From: CAZBLK01 sp964492715
Lineage (GTDB): Bacteria > Bacillota > Clostridia > Lachnospirales > WRBF01
DNA: 64,000 nt
Assembly: GCA_964492715.1 (NCBI GenBank)
Contig: CAZBLK010000013.1
Location: 8,073 to 72,072, forward strand
Reading direction: 5' to 3'
Numbering within the stretch: position 1 is the stretch's first letter; each line of letters starts with the position of its first letter. A model generated the notes under the pieces. That model saw nothing but the letters and a program-made list of their open reading frames with translations, had not been told where the DNA came from and made no database searches. The translations under genes and the position numbers were made by a program. Of this stretch, positions 15,059 through 24,328 are shown piece after piece.

Positions 15059-17008
15059 TTAATAAATATCCGACATGTCAAAAACATTTTTTACATTGGC
15101 AATTTCCTTGTTAATAGTTGATGCCTCGTCATTTATAGACTCGCCAAAAATGCAGTACATGTCTTTACCAGCACGCTTTGCTTGATACAAGGATTCATCA
15201 GCATTTTTATACAGCTCCTCATATGTAGCACCATGTTTTGGGTAAATTGCAATGCCCACACTTAGAGAAATTTTGTGCTCTGTGTCGCCAAGCCTATACG
15301 ACTTTTCAAAGTATTTAATTAATTCATCAGCTTTTTCCTTTATAAAGTCCATGCTTGGAATGTCACGAATAAACAAAACAAACTCGTCTCCGCCAAACCT
15401 TCCCAAAATATCAGTAGAACGGAATAGCCCTTTAATACCGTTTGCAACGCTAGACAAAACACCGTCTCCAAACAAATGCCCAAAGCTGTCATTAATGTTT
15501 TTAAAATGGTCAATGTCAGCAGAAATCATTGCATGAACGCTGTCTTTTTCGCCACTTTCTAAAATTTCGGTAACAAGTATTTCAGTGGTTGCCTTGTTGT
15601 AAAGCCCAGTCAATGGGTCTTTTGTTGCCTTATGTTTAAGCATTTCAGTTTGGTGTTTTTCACGGTGTATGTTTGCAATGCTTCCTATTATTTTTATCGG
15701 AATTTTATTTTCATTATAAATAAATGTAACAGAAATTCTGCTCCACTTAAAAGCTCCTAAATCGTATTTAATTCTGACGTCTGCGCTTGCTGTATTGTTT
15801 TCAAAATTAATTGAACTTTCAAGCTTTTTTAGCGTGCTAACATCTTCATACCAAACAGAGTCATATGTAAAAAAAGAAGTGTTTTCAAAATCAACAATAT
15901 TTTTAATTAAGTAAACAAATTCCTTTTTACAGTTTTCCGACCATTTAACCTTTTTTGTTGTATCATCGTAAACGAAAACAGAACTTTCAGTTTGGAAAAG
16001 AAAAATTTCATACAAGTTTTCTAGGCTTTTAAGCTTTTCAGTTGTTGTAATTACACTTCTATTTCTGATAAACAACAAATAAATGACATACCCAAGCAAA
16101 ACCATAATGCAAATGGAAACAACCAAAGCCCAGTCATAAATATTTTTGCTAATGCTGTAAAGTTGGCTTAAAAGCGTTTCTTGCGACACAATTGAAAACG
16201 CAAACCAGTCGTTAATTCCAACTGGTGTATAGCTGACATAAAAAACTTGTTTGTTATCATTATAAATGCTTGAAGTGCCTCCGACACCACGCTTCATACT
16301 AGAGCGCATTTGTGCAAGCGGCTTTACGTTTTGTTTTGAATTAACTGTTTCTAAAAAATTAAAAACATTGTTTCCCAAAGAAAATGTTGTATCATAATTA
16401 ATGCCAGCAATTTTGTCGCCGTTTGACTTGCAAAGGAAAAGATTTCCAGCACCGTTTAAAAAAGAACTTGAGAGAATTTCTTCAATCATACTAACTTCAT
16501 AAGAGGCAAGAACGCTGCCAAAAACTTGCTCGTCTTTTATTATGGGAACTGAAAGGAAAAAGACAACTTTGTCCGTGTCTACAAGAGAATAGCCTGGCTC
16601 AAGCAAGCAATCTTCACCATTCATAGACCTGACAAAAAATTCTCTATCAGAAACGCTGCCCCTTGTTTCTCTGTCGTGAGTAACAAAGCTGCCATCTGGA
16701 AAAGCAATTGCAGTGCGCAAAAACCCGTTATGCTCTTGCAGAGAGTATAAAAGCTCTATTTGAGAATCAGTCCCAAGCTCATTTGCAGCAGAAAGAAATT
16801 CGGCAACTGTTTTTAGCTTGAAAATTTGCTCATTAAGTTTGGTTTTAACTGAATTTGCCCTACTCACTGATGTTTCAGTAAGATGCGTAAAAATAGTTTC
16901 GCCAATGTTTGAATAAATTTTGTCGCTAAATTCTACTGTGTACGCAATTACTACTATTAAACTTATTACCGATAAAACAGGAAGCAAAAAACGTTTTAAC
17001 TTTTTCAC
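15059..17008 (-). CDS. membrane-bound diguanylate cyclase (dCACHE-GGDEF)
   Basis: Makes c-di-GMP from two GTP in response to an extracellular signal. About 650 residues: a membrane helix (about 6-24), an extracellular double-CACHE sensor with the DREFF motif, a second helix (about 285-308), a PAS-like region and a C-terminal GGDEF domain (about 480-630). The active site is intact (GRFGGDEFVLF), and RSTD five residues upstream is an RxxD inhibitory site, so product feedback is expected. I start at GTG 17008, just after GGTGAG; in-frame GTG codons up to 17020 have no ribosome site. It pairs with the phosphodiesterase upstream on the same strand, separated by repeats. Confidence 0.9.
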   Translation of the reverse strand: MKKLKRFLLPVLSVISLIVVIAYTVEFSDKIYSNIGETIFTHLTETSVSRANSVKTKLNEQIFKLKTVAEFLSAANELGTDSQIELLYSLQEHNGFLRTAIAFPDGSFVTHDRETRGSVSDREFFVRSMNGEDCLLEPGYSLVDTDKVVFFLSVPIIKDEQVFGSVLASYEVSMIEEILSSSFLNGAGNLFLCKSNGDKIAGINYDTTFSLGNNVFNFLETVNSKQNVKPLAQMRSSMKRGVGGTSSIYNDNKQVFYVSYTPVGINDWFAFSIVSQETLLSQLYSISKNIYDWALVVSICIMVLLGYVIYLLFIRNRSVITTTEKLKSLENLYEIFLFQTESSVFVYDDTTKKVKWSENCKKEFVYLIKNIVDFENTSFFTYDSVWYEDVSTLKKLESSINFENNTASADVRIKYDLGAFKWSRISVTFIYNENKIPIKIIGSIANIHREKHQTEMLKHKATKDPLTGLYNKATTEILVTEILESGEKDSVHAMISADIDHFKNINDSFGHLFGDGVLSSVANGIKGLFRSTDILGRFGGDEFVLFIRDIPSMDFIKEKADELIKYFEKSYRLGDTEHKISLSVGIAIYPKHGATYEELYKNADESLYQAKRAGKDMYCIFGESINDEASTINKEIANVKNVFDMSDIY

Positions 17009-17045
17009 CAAACTCACCACTTTATGTAAAAGTTATGTAAAAGAG

Positions 17046-17095
17046 TAGGGCGTGTTTGAAAAATATCTTTTAGTGGATTTTTCAAGCAGCCCTTA
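17046..17095. repeat. family C inverted-repeat element, short
   Basis: About 50 bp, TAGGGCGTGTTTGAAAAAT to ATTTTTCAAGCAGCCCTTA. The same left end occurs at 42125 and 50543. Confidence 0.65.
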
Positions 17096-17119
17096 GTATA
17101 TATAGCAGAAGTGTATTTG

Positions 17120-17232
17120 TATCGCAATTTGAATAAACATGTTCACCAATCCATTTTGCGTCAAAAAATCGTTGAAAAGCTCAATATTTTTGCAACAAGA
17201 TGGATTGGTTTATAAAAACTCAAATTGCTATA
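17120..17232. repeat. family B palindromic repeat, inverted orientation
   Basis: TATCGCAATTTGAATAAAC to ACTCAAATTGCTATA, with CACCAATCCATTTTGCG and GATGGATTGGT in the core. It lies in the 290-bp gap between the two c-di-GMP genes. Confidence 0.85.
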
Positions 17233-17301
17233 TCCAACGAAATTCGTAATACAATAATAACTTCTGCACAAACATTTTTCAACAATTAATTCCATAAATT
17301 A

Positions 17302-19581
17302 TTAATATTTATGATACCTGCTAAAATGATGCGTTCTAATTTCCCCCATATTTTTAAACATGTGCGTAAATTCAGCTTCTTGAATAGGCTTTGCGTAGTA
17401 ATAGCCTTGAACTATGTCGCACCCAAGCTCTCGTAAAAGTTCTATATGGTCACGTGTTTCAACGCCTTCAGCCACAGTTAAAATGTCAAGCTCTTTTGCC
17501 ATGCAAAGAACATTTGAAATTACGGTTTTTGCACGCTTAACGTCCCTTGTAATGCTAAAAAAGCTTCTGTCAATTTTAATTACGTCAACAGGAATGTTTT
17601 TTAAAAGCCCCAAAGAAGAATACCCTGTTCCAAAGTCGTCCATTGAAAGCGTAAACCCAGCATTATGTATCCTTTCCAAAACGTCTGCCAAAATATCTTC
17701 ATTATCAAGCATTACAGTTTCTGTAAGCTCTATTTCAAGAAAATGCCTTGGAACAGAGTATTTGTCGGCTATATAGCAAAGCTCGGAAACAAACGTTTCC
17801 TTTGTAAGGTGAAGCCTAGAGAAATTTACTGAAACTGTTATAGGCTTAATGCCAGTGTCAATCCAGTGCCTAACAGTTTTACAAACTTCCTCAAACATGT
17901 ACATATCAAGCTTTTTAATGAAGCCATTATGTTCAAAAAGCGGAATAAAAATGCTTGGGTAAATTGTTTCAAGTTCCTCGTTGTGCCAACGAACAAGTGC
18001 TTCTGCTCCTGCAATAGTTTCGCCTTTTAAAAAATATTTTGCTTGAAGGTAAAGCTTAAACTCCTTGTTTAAAAGGGCGTGCTCCATTTTGTTTTCAATG
18101 TCCTTTTCACGTACAGCAAGCTCCCGAACGTTGTCATCATAGTCAAAAACAGACTTGTCGCTGTTCTTTGAAAGCTTATGTGCAAAGTTTACTTTTTCAT
18201 AAATTTCTACTACATCTGTTTCATTTTTGCCAATTCTATACCTTCCGGTTGGGAATTCTAGCTTAGAGCTTAAAATCTTTGTGCTAAGCTCGGAGAACAT
18301 GCTTTCAAATGCTTTGCGCTTCATTCGCAATTCTGATACGTCATTATAAATTAAAAGTACAACAAATTCGTCAGCAACGACACGCCCAAAAGTTTCGTAC
18401 TTTTTGTCAGTTACTGAATCAAGTGCTTGGGCAATAAACTTTAAAACATTGTCGCCGTCAATATGCCCGTAAAGTTCATTTACAAGCTTAAAGCGGTCTA
18501 CGTCAAGCTTAACCATTGCGTAATTTTTGCTTTCATTTTTCTTTAAAAGCTCTTTTGCGTCATTTTTAAATTTGTTAAAGTTGCTGTAGCCTGTAACCGG
18601 GTCTATGTATGCAATGTGGGACAATTCATGTATGTGTTCACGCTGACTGAGGTAAAACTTGTAAACAAGAGCTAAAACAACCAATGTGTAGCAGATTGTT
18701 AACAAGATAGTTCCCACTGTAATGTCTTTTAAAGTTTTAGTAGCGTAAACTTCTGGAACAATGGAAAAAATGTACCAGTTGTTTGTTTTAATAGGTGAGT
18801 AGTGCATTAAAAAGCGTTGTCCCAAAAGTTCAAAGCTGGAGTGCCCACTTTTTCCAACAAAAATGTTTTTCAAAATCGTTTCATAGCTGTCTTTTTCATA
18901 TTTTTTAGCCATTTTTAAGCTTTCATAAATGTTGTCTACTGTAGTAATTCTTTTAGCGTTTGGTGTGCAAGCAATAATATCTCCTTCGTTGTCAGCAACA
19001 AAAGCATAGCCTTCTCCATTAAATGAAGTTGTAAAAAGCCTTTCAAGCTTGCTTTTGTCATACGAGCCAATAAGTGCGCCTACAATATTTCCATTTCGTT
19101 TTATTGGGGCGGCAATTAAAACAACAATCCCTTCGCCCTCAACCTTCGATTGAACAGGCTCGGAAATAACAACTTCGCCAACCATTACATTTTTAAAATA
19201 ATTTCTGTCAGAAACATTTATGCTTTTACCGTTGCTTGAAAAGCCTTCGCCAGCTGTGTTTACAACTGAAATTGACTCAAAAGATGTCTTTTGAATTAAT
19301 TTTTTTAACATATCAACAGAGCTTTCACCTGTGTCTGGCAAAAAAGGATAAAGCTCGGCAATTGCGCTCATTGCAGAAAGCTCGCCTTCAAGGTCTAGCG
19401 TAAAGCTGTAAGCCTGTTGCAGCATAATTTCTTCAAGAGTGTTGCACGACGTTTCGGAGAGTTTTGTTTTCACATATGAGTTGTAAATATTTAATGTGAT
19501 AGCAACAATTAAAATAACAATTGCGATTATGTAAAGGAAACTTTTGTACGAATTCTCATATTTATTATTTGAGTTTAACAT
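17302..19581 (-). CDS. membrane c-di-GMP phosphodiesterase (dCACHE, degenerate GGDEF, intact EAL)
   Basis: Probably degrades c-di-GMP to pGpG. The 759 residues comprise a membrane helix (about 15-34), an extracellular double-CACHE domain (DRNYFKNV), a second helix (about 291-313), a GGDEF-like domain (about 325-490) and an EAL domain (about 505-745). The cyclase site reads VADEF instead of GGDEF and lacks an RxxD site, so this domain is likely regulatory. The EAL residues are present: AEALVRW, VNFS, ELTETV, DDFGTGYSSL, IKIDRSF, AEGVET. AGGAG precedes the ATG. A perfect 15-bp inverted repeat lies 76 bp upstream. Confidence 0.92.
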   Translation of the reverse strand: MLNSNNKYENSYKSFLYIIAIVILIVAITLNIYNSYVKTKLSETSCNTLEEIMLQQAYSFTLDLEGELSAMSAIAELYPFLPDTGESSVDMLKKLIQKTSFESISVVNTAGEGFSSNGKSINVSDRNYFKNVMVGEVVISEPVQSKVEGEGIVVLIAAPIKRNGNIVGALIGSYDKSKLERLFTTSFNGEGYAFVADNEGDIIACTPNAKRITTVDNIYESLKMAKKYEKDSYETILKNIFVGKSGHSSFELLGQRFLMHYSPIKTNNWYIFSIVPEVYATKTLKDITVGTILLTICYTLVVLALVYKFYLSQREHIHELSHIAYIDPVTGYSNFNKFKNDAKELLKKNESKNYAMVKLDVDRFKLVNELYGHIDGDNVLKFIAQALDSVTDKKYETFGRVVADEFVVLLIYNDVSELRMKRKAFESMFSELSTKILSSKLEFPTGRYRIGKNETDVVEIYEKVNFAHKLSKNSDKSVFDYDDNVRELAVREKDIENKMEHALLNKEFKLYLQAKYFLKGETIAGAEALVRWHNEELETIYPSIFIPLFEHNGFIKKLDMYMFEEVCKTVRHWIDTGIKPITVSVNFSRLHLTKETFVSELCYIADKYSVPRHFLEIELTETVMLDNEDILADVLERIHNAGFTLSMDDFGTGYSSLGLLKNIPVDVIKIDRSFFSITRDVKRAKTVISNVLCMAKELDILTVAEGVETRDHIELLRELGCDIVQGYYYAKPIQEAEFTHMFKNMGEIRTHHFSRYHKY

Positions 19582-19656
19582 TATTTCACTCCTGTAAGAA
19601 ATGTAAGTTCTTTAAAACATGTATTAAAACACTTTAAAAGCTATTTTTTAACACGT

Positions 19657-19690
19657 ACTTGTAAATTTATTATAAAATAAATTTACAAGT
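19657..19690. promoter_or_regulatory. perfect 15-bp inverted repeat upstream of the phosphodiesterase gene
   Basis: ACTTGTAAATTTATT and AATAAATTTACAAGT flank a 4-base loop. It is AT-rich, has no T-run on either side and lies 76 bp before the start of the EAL gene. An operator is more likely than a terminator, but this is inference. Apart from this and the repeat at 19867, the 469-bp gap to 20050 shows nothing further. Confidence 0.5.
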
Positions 19691-19866
19691 AAATCAATTG
19701 TTTGTTAAAATAATATAGCGTTTTTTTGCGATTTACTTGTGGTAGTTTAATATTAACAAAAGCTTAAATTAAAGCAGTTGCATATTTGCATAATATAAAA
19801 AAAGGTAGTATAATGTATTTTACTATACAAAGCTAAAAACAGACATTTTATGCAAAAATATCGTAC

Positions 19867-19970
19867 TATAGCAATTATACTTTTTAATTATATTGGCAAA
19901 GGGAAGCCTAACCGCTAATCGTTTGGGGTTTTGAATGATATACAATGTGGATTAAAAACGGAATTGCTAT
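19867..19970. repeat. family A palindromic repeat
   Basis: About 104 bp, TATAGCAATTAT to GGAATTGCTAT, more diverged than others (GCCTAACCGC, CGTTTGGGG in the core). It lies about 80 bp before mltG. Confidence 0.8.
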
Positions 19971-20050
19971 GTAGAAAAGTAGATAAGCTTTTCAAATGTC
20001 AGTTTTTAAGTTTTTAAGCTTATGAATTGCACTAATATTGAGGTGATTGA

Positions 20051-21130
20051 ATGAAAAAAAGCATGGTATTTAACGTATTCACTTATATATTAAGCGTTGT
20101 TTTTAACATAGCCTTAGTTGCCGCTACAGTTTATTTTATTTATAAATACACTTTAATTGGGTATAATTTCGGTACAAAGCTTACTGACACTAGCAAAATG
20201 TCAACAGAGTACCGTGAGGTAACGCTCACTATTAAGGACGGAGCAACCATTTCGGAGGTTGCTGAAATTTTAGAAGAAAATGAACTTATAGGGAACGCTT
20301 TTCTTTACACATTTGAAGCAATTCTAAAAGGAAACAATAAAACGTTTAAAGGCGGCACATTCATTTTAAACACTGACATGGATAAAGCAGAAATGACGAG
20401 AACGCTTAGAACAACTGAAAAAGCTGTAAGCACCGACATTAAAATAACAATTAAAGAAGGCTACACAACAAAAGACATTGCTGAATATTTGGAAGCCAAA
20501 GAAATAGTAACAAAGGAAGAATTTTTGGAAGCGTGCGCAAACGGGAAGTTTAATTACGACTTTTTGAAAGATGTTCAAGAGCGTGAAAACAGGTTGGAAG
20601 GTTACCTTTTCCCCGACACATACTTAATTGCCGAAAACGCAACATCAGAGCAAATTATTAACAAAATGCTTTCAAGGTTTGATGAAATATTTGATTATGA
20701 AATGCGTAACCGCTCTGAAGAAATGGGGCTTACGATTGACCAAGTTGTAACTATGGCTTCAATAATTGAAAAAGAAATAAAAGTACCTGAGGAGCGTGAA
20801 AAAGCGGCAGCAGTAATTTACAACCGCTTGGACATAGACATGAGCCTGCAAATGTGCTCGACAATTTTGTATGTTTTGGACAAAAGAAAAGACTTTCTTT
20901 TAGATGAAGATTTACAAGTGCAGTCGCCGTATAACACGTATTTGAATACGGGGCTTCCTGTTGGACCAATTTCAAACCCTGGCGAGTCGTGCCTACGTGC
21001 TGCCTTAAACCCTGCTGACGACAAATATCTTTACTTTGTAGTTATGAATGAAGAAACAGGCGAGCACTTTTTCACAAACAGTTATGACGATTTCTTAAAT
21101 GCAAAGGCTGAATACAAGCAAAAGTATTAG
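20051..21130 (+). CDS. mltG: endolytic murein transglycosylase MltG
   Basis: Cuts nascent peptidoglycan strands at the membrane and so sets glycan length. The 359-residue product has one N-terminal membrane helix (about 8-33), a LysM-like region (KDGATISEVAEILEENELI) and the YceG catalytic domain. The catalytic glutamate is in MASIIEKE, and LEGYLFPDTY, AAVIYNRL, SPYNTYLNTGLPVGPISNPG and AALNPADDKYLYFV are all present. The ATG follows GAGGTG. The methyltransferase gene starts 3 bases after its stop, the same order as yrrL-yrrM in other Firmicutes. Confidence 0.95.
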   Translation: MKKSMVFNVFTYILSVVFNIALVAATVYFIYKYTLIGYNFGTKLTDTSKMSTEYREVTLTIKDGATISEVAEILEENELIGNAFLYTFEAILKGNNKTFKGGTFILNTDMDKAEMTRTLRTTEKAVSTDIKITIKEGYTTKDIAEYLEAKEIVTKEEFLEACANGKFNYDFLKDVQERENRLEGYLFPDTYLIAENATSEQIINKMLSRFDEIFDYEMRNRSEEMGLTIDQVVTMASIIEKEIKVPEEREKAAAVIYNRLDIDMSLQMCSTILYVLDKRKDFLLDEDLQVQSPYNTYLNTGLPVGPISNPGESCLRAALNPADDKYLYFVVMNEETGEHFFTNSYDDFLNAKAEYKQKY

Positions 21131-21133
21131 ACA

Positions 21134-21847
21134 GTGTTTTGTAAGTCCGTACTAAGCGATTTACCAAACCGCCATATACAAAACAAAAATCAAGAAGGTG
21201 TTCATATATTTAACCAAGAAATAGTAACATACATTAACAGCGTGCTAAAACCGCAAACAGGTGTTTTGGGTGACATTCAAAAAAATGCACTGGAAAGGCA
21301 AATGCCAATTATAGACAACGATTCTGTTTGTTTTTTGAGAACTCTTTTAAGCATTATAAAGCCAAAGCAAATTCTTGAAATTGGCTGTTTAGTAGGCTTT
21401 TCGGCTGGGCTTATGTGTGAGTTTTTGCAAGATAACGGGCACATAACAACGATTGACCGCTACGACATTATGATAAAAGAAGCAAGGGCAAACTTTGAAC
21501 GTCTTGGAATTGAAAACAAAGTAACGCTTCTTGAAGGGGACGCTGTTGACATTTTGCCTACGCTTAAAGACGAAGCTTATGACTTTGTTTTTCTTGATGC
21601 CGCAAAAGGTCAGTACATTCAAATGTTGCCGCATTGCCTCCGTGTTTTGAAAACTGGCGGCGTGCTTTTGACAGACGACATTTTGCAAGGTGGGCGTGTT
21701 GCAAAGGACAGGCTATCTGTTCCACGGCGGCAACGAACAATTCACAAGCGTATGCGAGACTTTTTGCAAACAGCTTGCAGTGACGACGCTTTAGAAGCTT
21801 CAATAGTTCCAGTAGGCGACGGAATGCTTTTAGCATACAAAAAATAG
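21134..21847 (+). CDS. trmR: SAM-dependent O-methyltransferase, TrmR/YrrM-like
   Basis: Probably methylates 5-hydroxyuridine at the tRNA wobble position, as TrmR does; other O-methyltransferase roles are possible. SAM motifs are present: ILEIGCLVGFSAG, TTIDRYD, YDFVFLDAAKGQY and GGVLLTDDIL. The start is unclear. The longest frame begins at a GTG (21134) without a ribosome site. Comparison with YrrM suggests translation should begin near 21206, where AGGTG (21196-21200) stands 5 bases before ATA, with no ATG, GTG or TTG available there. It follows mltG in an operon-like arrangement. Confidence 0.85.
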   Translation: MFCKSVLSDLPNRHIQNKNQEGVHIFNQEIVTYINSVLKPQTGVLGDIQKNALERQMPIIDNDSVCFLRTLLSIIKPKQILEIGCLVGFSAGLMCEFLQDNGHITTIDRYDIMIKEARANFERLGIENKVTLLEGDAVDILPTLKDEAYDFVFLDAAKGQYIQMLPHCLRVLKTGGVLLTDDILQGGRVAKDRLSVPRRQRTIHKRMRDFLQTACSDDALEASIVPVGDGMLLAYKK

Positions 21848-21917
21848 TTGCATAGACAACGTAAAGGGGACACCTTGTAAGCATAAAATGTATAAACGCT
21901 TCAAATTGGGTGGTTTT

Positions 21918-22328
21918 ATGCAGCATGTTACTTTTTACACAAGGCGGTACAAAAGAGAAGTTACAGTTTTTTTGGAAAGCTGTGGTTTAAATGGCACAGC
22001 ACAAAGCGGACAAATAGGTGATGAACATTTTTTCACGTTGCCTTACACCACTTTTAGGGATATAATAACGGTGGAAAAGTTTGTTTGTTTCATTATTAAA
22101 ACAGTGCTTTCGGAAAATGCCGTAACAAACTGCTCTGCAAAGCTTTGCCAGTATATGAAGGAAGCTGTGTTTGATGCAGACAAAAGCAACTTATTATACG
22201 ACTTTGCAACTACAATAGAATGTAAAAAAGCAATTAACATTGATGGTTATATTAAATTTAAGATGCAAAGCTACACTATGAAAATAGACAAAATTTTATA
22301 TTCAATAGTTAGGAGAGAATACAAATGA
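21918..22328 (+). CDS. ytxC: YtxC-like putative sporulation protein, short form
   Basis: The 136-residue product resembles the YtxC family of spore formers, whose gene usually lies just before thrS, as here. The C-terminal INIDGYIKFKMQSYTMKIDKIL fits the family's conserved xxGFxxFRLxxY region. YtxC is normally about 280 residues, so this is a shortened version or a fast-diverging relative. I take the ATG at 21918 after GGGTGG rather than the one at 21888. Its stop overlaps the thrS start by 4 bases, implying coupled translation. Molecular function is unknown. Confidence 0.6.
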   Translation: MQHVTFYTRRYKREVTVFLESCGLNGTAQSGQIGDEHFFTLPYTTFRDIITVEKFVCFIIKTVLSENAVTNCSAKLCQYMKEAVFDADKSNLLYDFATTIECKKAINIDGYIKFKMQSYTMKIDKILYSIVRREYK

Positions 22329-24268
22329 TAAACGTAACACTAAAAGGCGGAGTTGAAAAGCAGTTTGATGCTGGCGTAACTGTTTTGGACGTGGCAAAAA
22401 GCGTAAGCGAAGGGCTTGCAAGGGCTGCAACATGTGGGCTTGTTGACGGAAAAATAGTTGACTTGCGCCACGAGCTTAATAATGACTGCACACTTAGTAT
22501 ACTTACTTTTGATGATGAGGAAGGCAAAAAAGCTTTTAGACACACGGCTTCCCACATTTTGGCGCAAGCCGTTAAAAGGGTTTTCAAAAATGCAAAGCTT
22601 GCAATTGGCCCTGCAACAGACGAAGGCTTTTACTATGACTTTGACAAAGACACGCCTTTTTCTGCCGAAGAATTAAAGGCAATTGAAGAAGAAATGAAAA
22701 AAATTGTCAAGGAAGATTTGAAAATAGAACGTTACACAATGCCTAGAGATGAAGCTATTGCTTATTTCAAGGAAAATGATGAACCTTACAAAGTAGAGCT
22801 TATTATGGATTTGCCAGAGGACGCAATTATTTCGTTTTACAAACAAGGCGACTTTGTAGACCTTTGTGCAGGGCCGCACCTTTTAAGCACAAAGGGCGTA
22901 AAAGCTGTTGGGCTTTTTTCAGAAGGTGGTTCTTCGGGCGCATACTGGCGTGGAAGTGAAAAAAACAAAATGTTAAGCCGTGTTTATGGAACAGCGTTTC
23001 CAAAAGCTTCTGACCTTACAGAATATTTTACTCAACGTGAAGAAGCAAAAAAGCGTGACCACAACAAGCTTGGCAGGGAGCTAAAACTTTTTACAACCTC
23101 TGATGTAATTGGGCAAGGGCTTCCGCTTCTTATGCCAAAGGGTGCTAAAATTGTTCAAGTTTTACAACGTTTTGTTGAAGACGAGGAGGAGCGCAGAGGT
23201 TACGTTCTTACAAAAACTCCGTTTATGGCAAAAAGCGAGCTTTACAAAATTTCGGGGCACTGGGACCATTACAGGGACGGTATGTTCATTTTAGGCGACG
23301 AAGAAAAAGACGAGGACGTTTTTGCACTTCGCCCAATGACATGCCCATACCAATTTACAATTTACAACGCAGAGCCGCACAGCTACCGTGACTTGCCAAT
23401 TCGCTACGGCGAAACATCTACGCTTTTTAGAAATGAGTCGTCGGGGGAAATGCACGGTTTAATTCGTGTTCGCCAGTTTACAATTTCCGAAGGACACCTC
23501 GTTTGCACAAGGGAACAGCTAGAGGAAGAATTTAAAGGCGTTGTTGACTTAATTAATTACATGATGACAACACTTGGAATTGAAAACGACATTAAGTACC
23601 AGTTTTCAAAATGGGACCCTAATAATAAAGAAAAATATATTGGCGGCGAAGATGTTTGGGAAGAAACACAAACGCTTATGGCAAAAATGTTAAACGAGCT
23701 TGGAATTGACTTTAAAGAGGTTGAAGGTGATGCGGCTTTCTACGGCCCTAAGCTTGACATTTTGTTTAAAAACGTTCACGGTAAAGAAGATACAATTATT
23801 ACTGCGCAAATTGACTTTGCCCTTGGAGAACGTTTCGGCATGACATACGTTGACCGTGACGGCACAAAGAAACACCCAATAGTTATTCACCGCACAAGCA
23901 TTGGCTGTTACGAGCGTACACTTGCTATGCTTATTGAAAAGTATGCAGGGAGCTTGCCAACATGGATTTCGCCAGTGCAAGCAATTGTTTTGCCAATTTC
24001 TGACAAGTACAACAGCTACGCTGAAAGCGTTTATAATGCACTTAAAAAGTGTGGCATTCGTGCCGAAAAAGATTTTAGGGCTGAAAAAATTGGTTACAAA
24101 ATTCGTGAAGCTAGAAACGAGAGAATCCCTTATATTTTAGTAGTAGGGGAGAAGGAAATGGCAGACGGAACTGTTGCTGTAAGAAGCAGGCAGGGCGAAG
24201 AAGGGTCTATTGCTGTGCCTGATATTTTGGATAGAATTAAAAAGGAAATTGCTGAACGAGCGAAGTAA
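22325..24268 (+). CDS. thrS: threonyl-tRNA synthetase
   Basis: Charges tRNA-Thr with threonine and edits misacylated serine. The 647 residues include the TGS domain (1-60), the editing domain with HTASH, and the class II catalytic core. The zinc ligands appear as RPMTCPYQF, the motif 3 region as VIHRTSIGCYERTLAMLIE, and a C-terminal anticodon-binding domain closes the protein. Length is normal. AGGAGAG precedes the ATG. I see no T-box directly upstream; it is co-transcribed with the YtxC-like gene. Confidence 0.98.
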   Translation: MINVTLKGGVEKQFDAGVTVLDVAKSVSEGLARAATCGLVDGKIVDLRHELNNDCTLSILTFDDEEGKKAFRHTASHILAQAVKRVFKNAKLAIGPATDEGFYYDFDKDTPFSAEELKAIEEEMKKIVKEDLKIERYTMPRDEAIAYFKENDEPYKVELIMDLPEDAIISFYKQGDFVDLCAGPHLLSTKGVKAVGLFSEGGSSGAYWRGSEKNKMLSRVYGTAFPKASDLTEYFTQREEAKKRDHNKLGRELKLFTTSDVIGQGLPLLMPKGAKIVQVLQRFVEDEEERRGYVLTKTPFMAKSELYKISGHWDHYRDGMFILGDEEKDEDVFALRPMTCPYQFTIYNAEPHSYRDLPIRYGETSTLFRNESSGEMHGLIRVRQFTISEGHLVCTREQLEEEFKGVVDLINYMMTTLGIENDIKYQFSKWDPNNKEKYIGGEDVWEETQTLMAKMLNELGIDFKEVEGDAAFYGPKLDILFKNVHGKEDTIITAQIDFALGERFGMTYVDRDGTKKHPIVIHRTSIGCYERTLAMLIEKYAGSLPTWISPVQAIVLPISDKYNSYAESVYNALKKCGIRAEKDFRAEKIGYKIREARNERIPYILVVGEKEMADGTVAVRSRQGEEGSIAVPDILDRIKKEIAERAK

Positions 24269-24328
24269 GTTGTTGTTTATAAAAACCTGCTTTTGGGAAT
24301 ATTTTAAAAAAACATAGCAGGTGATTAA

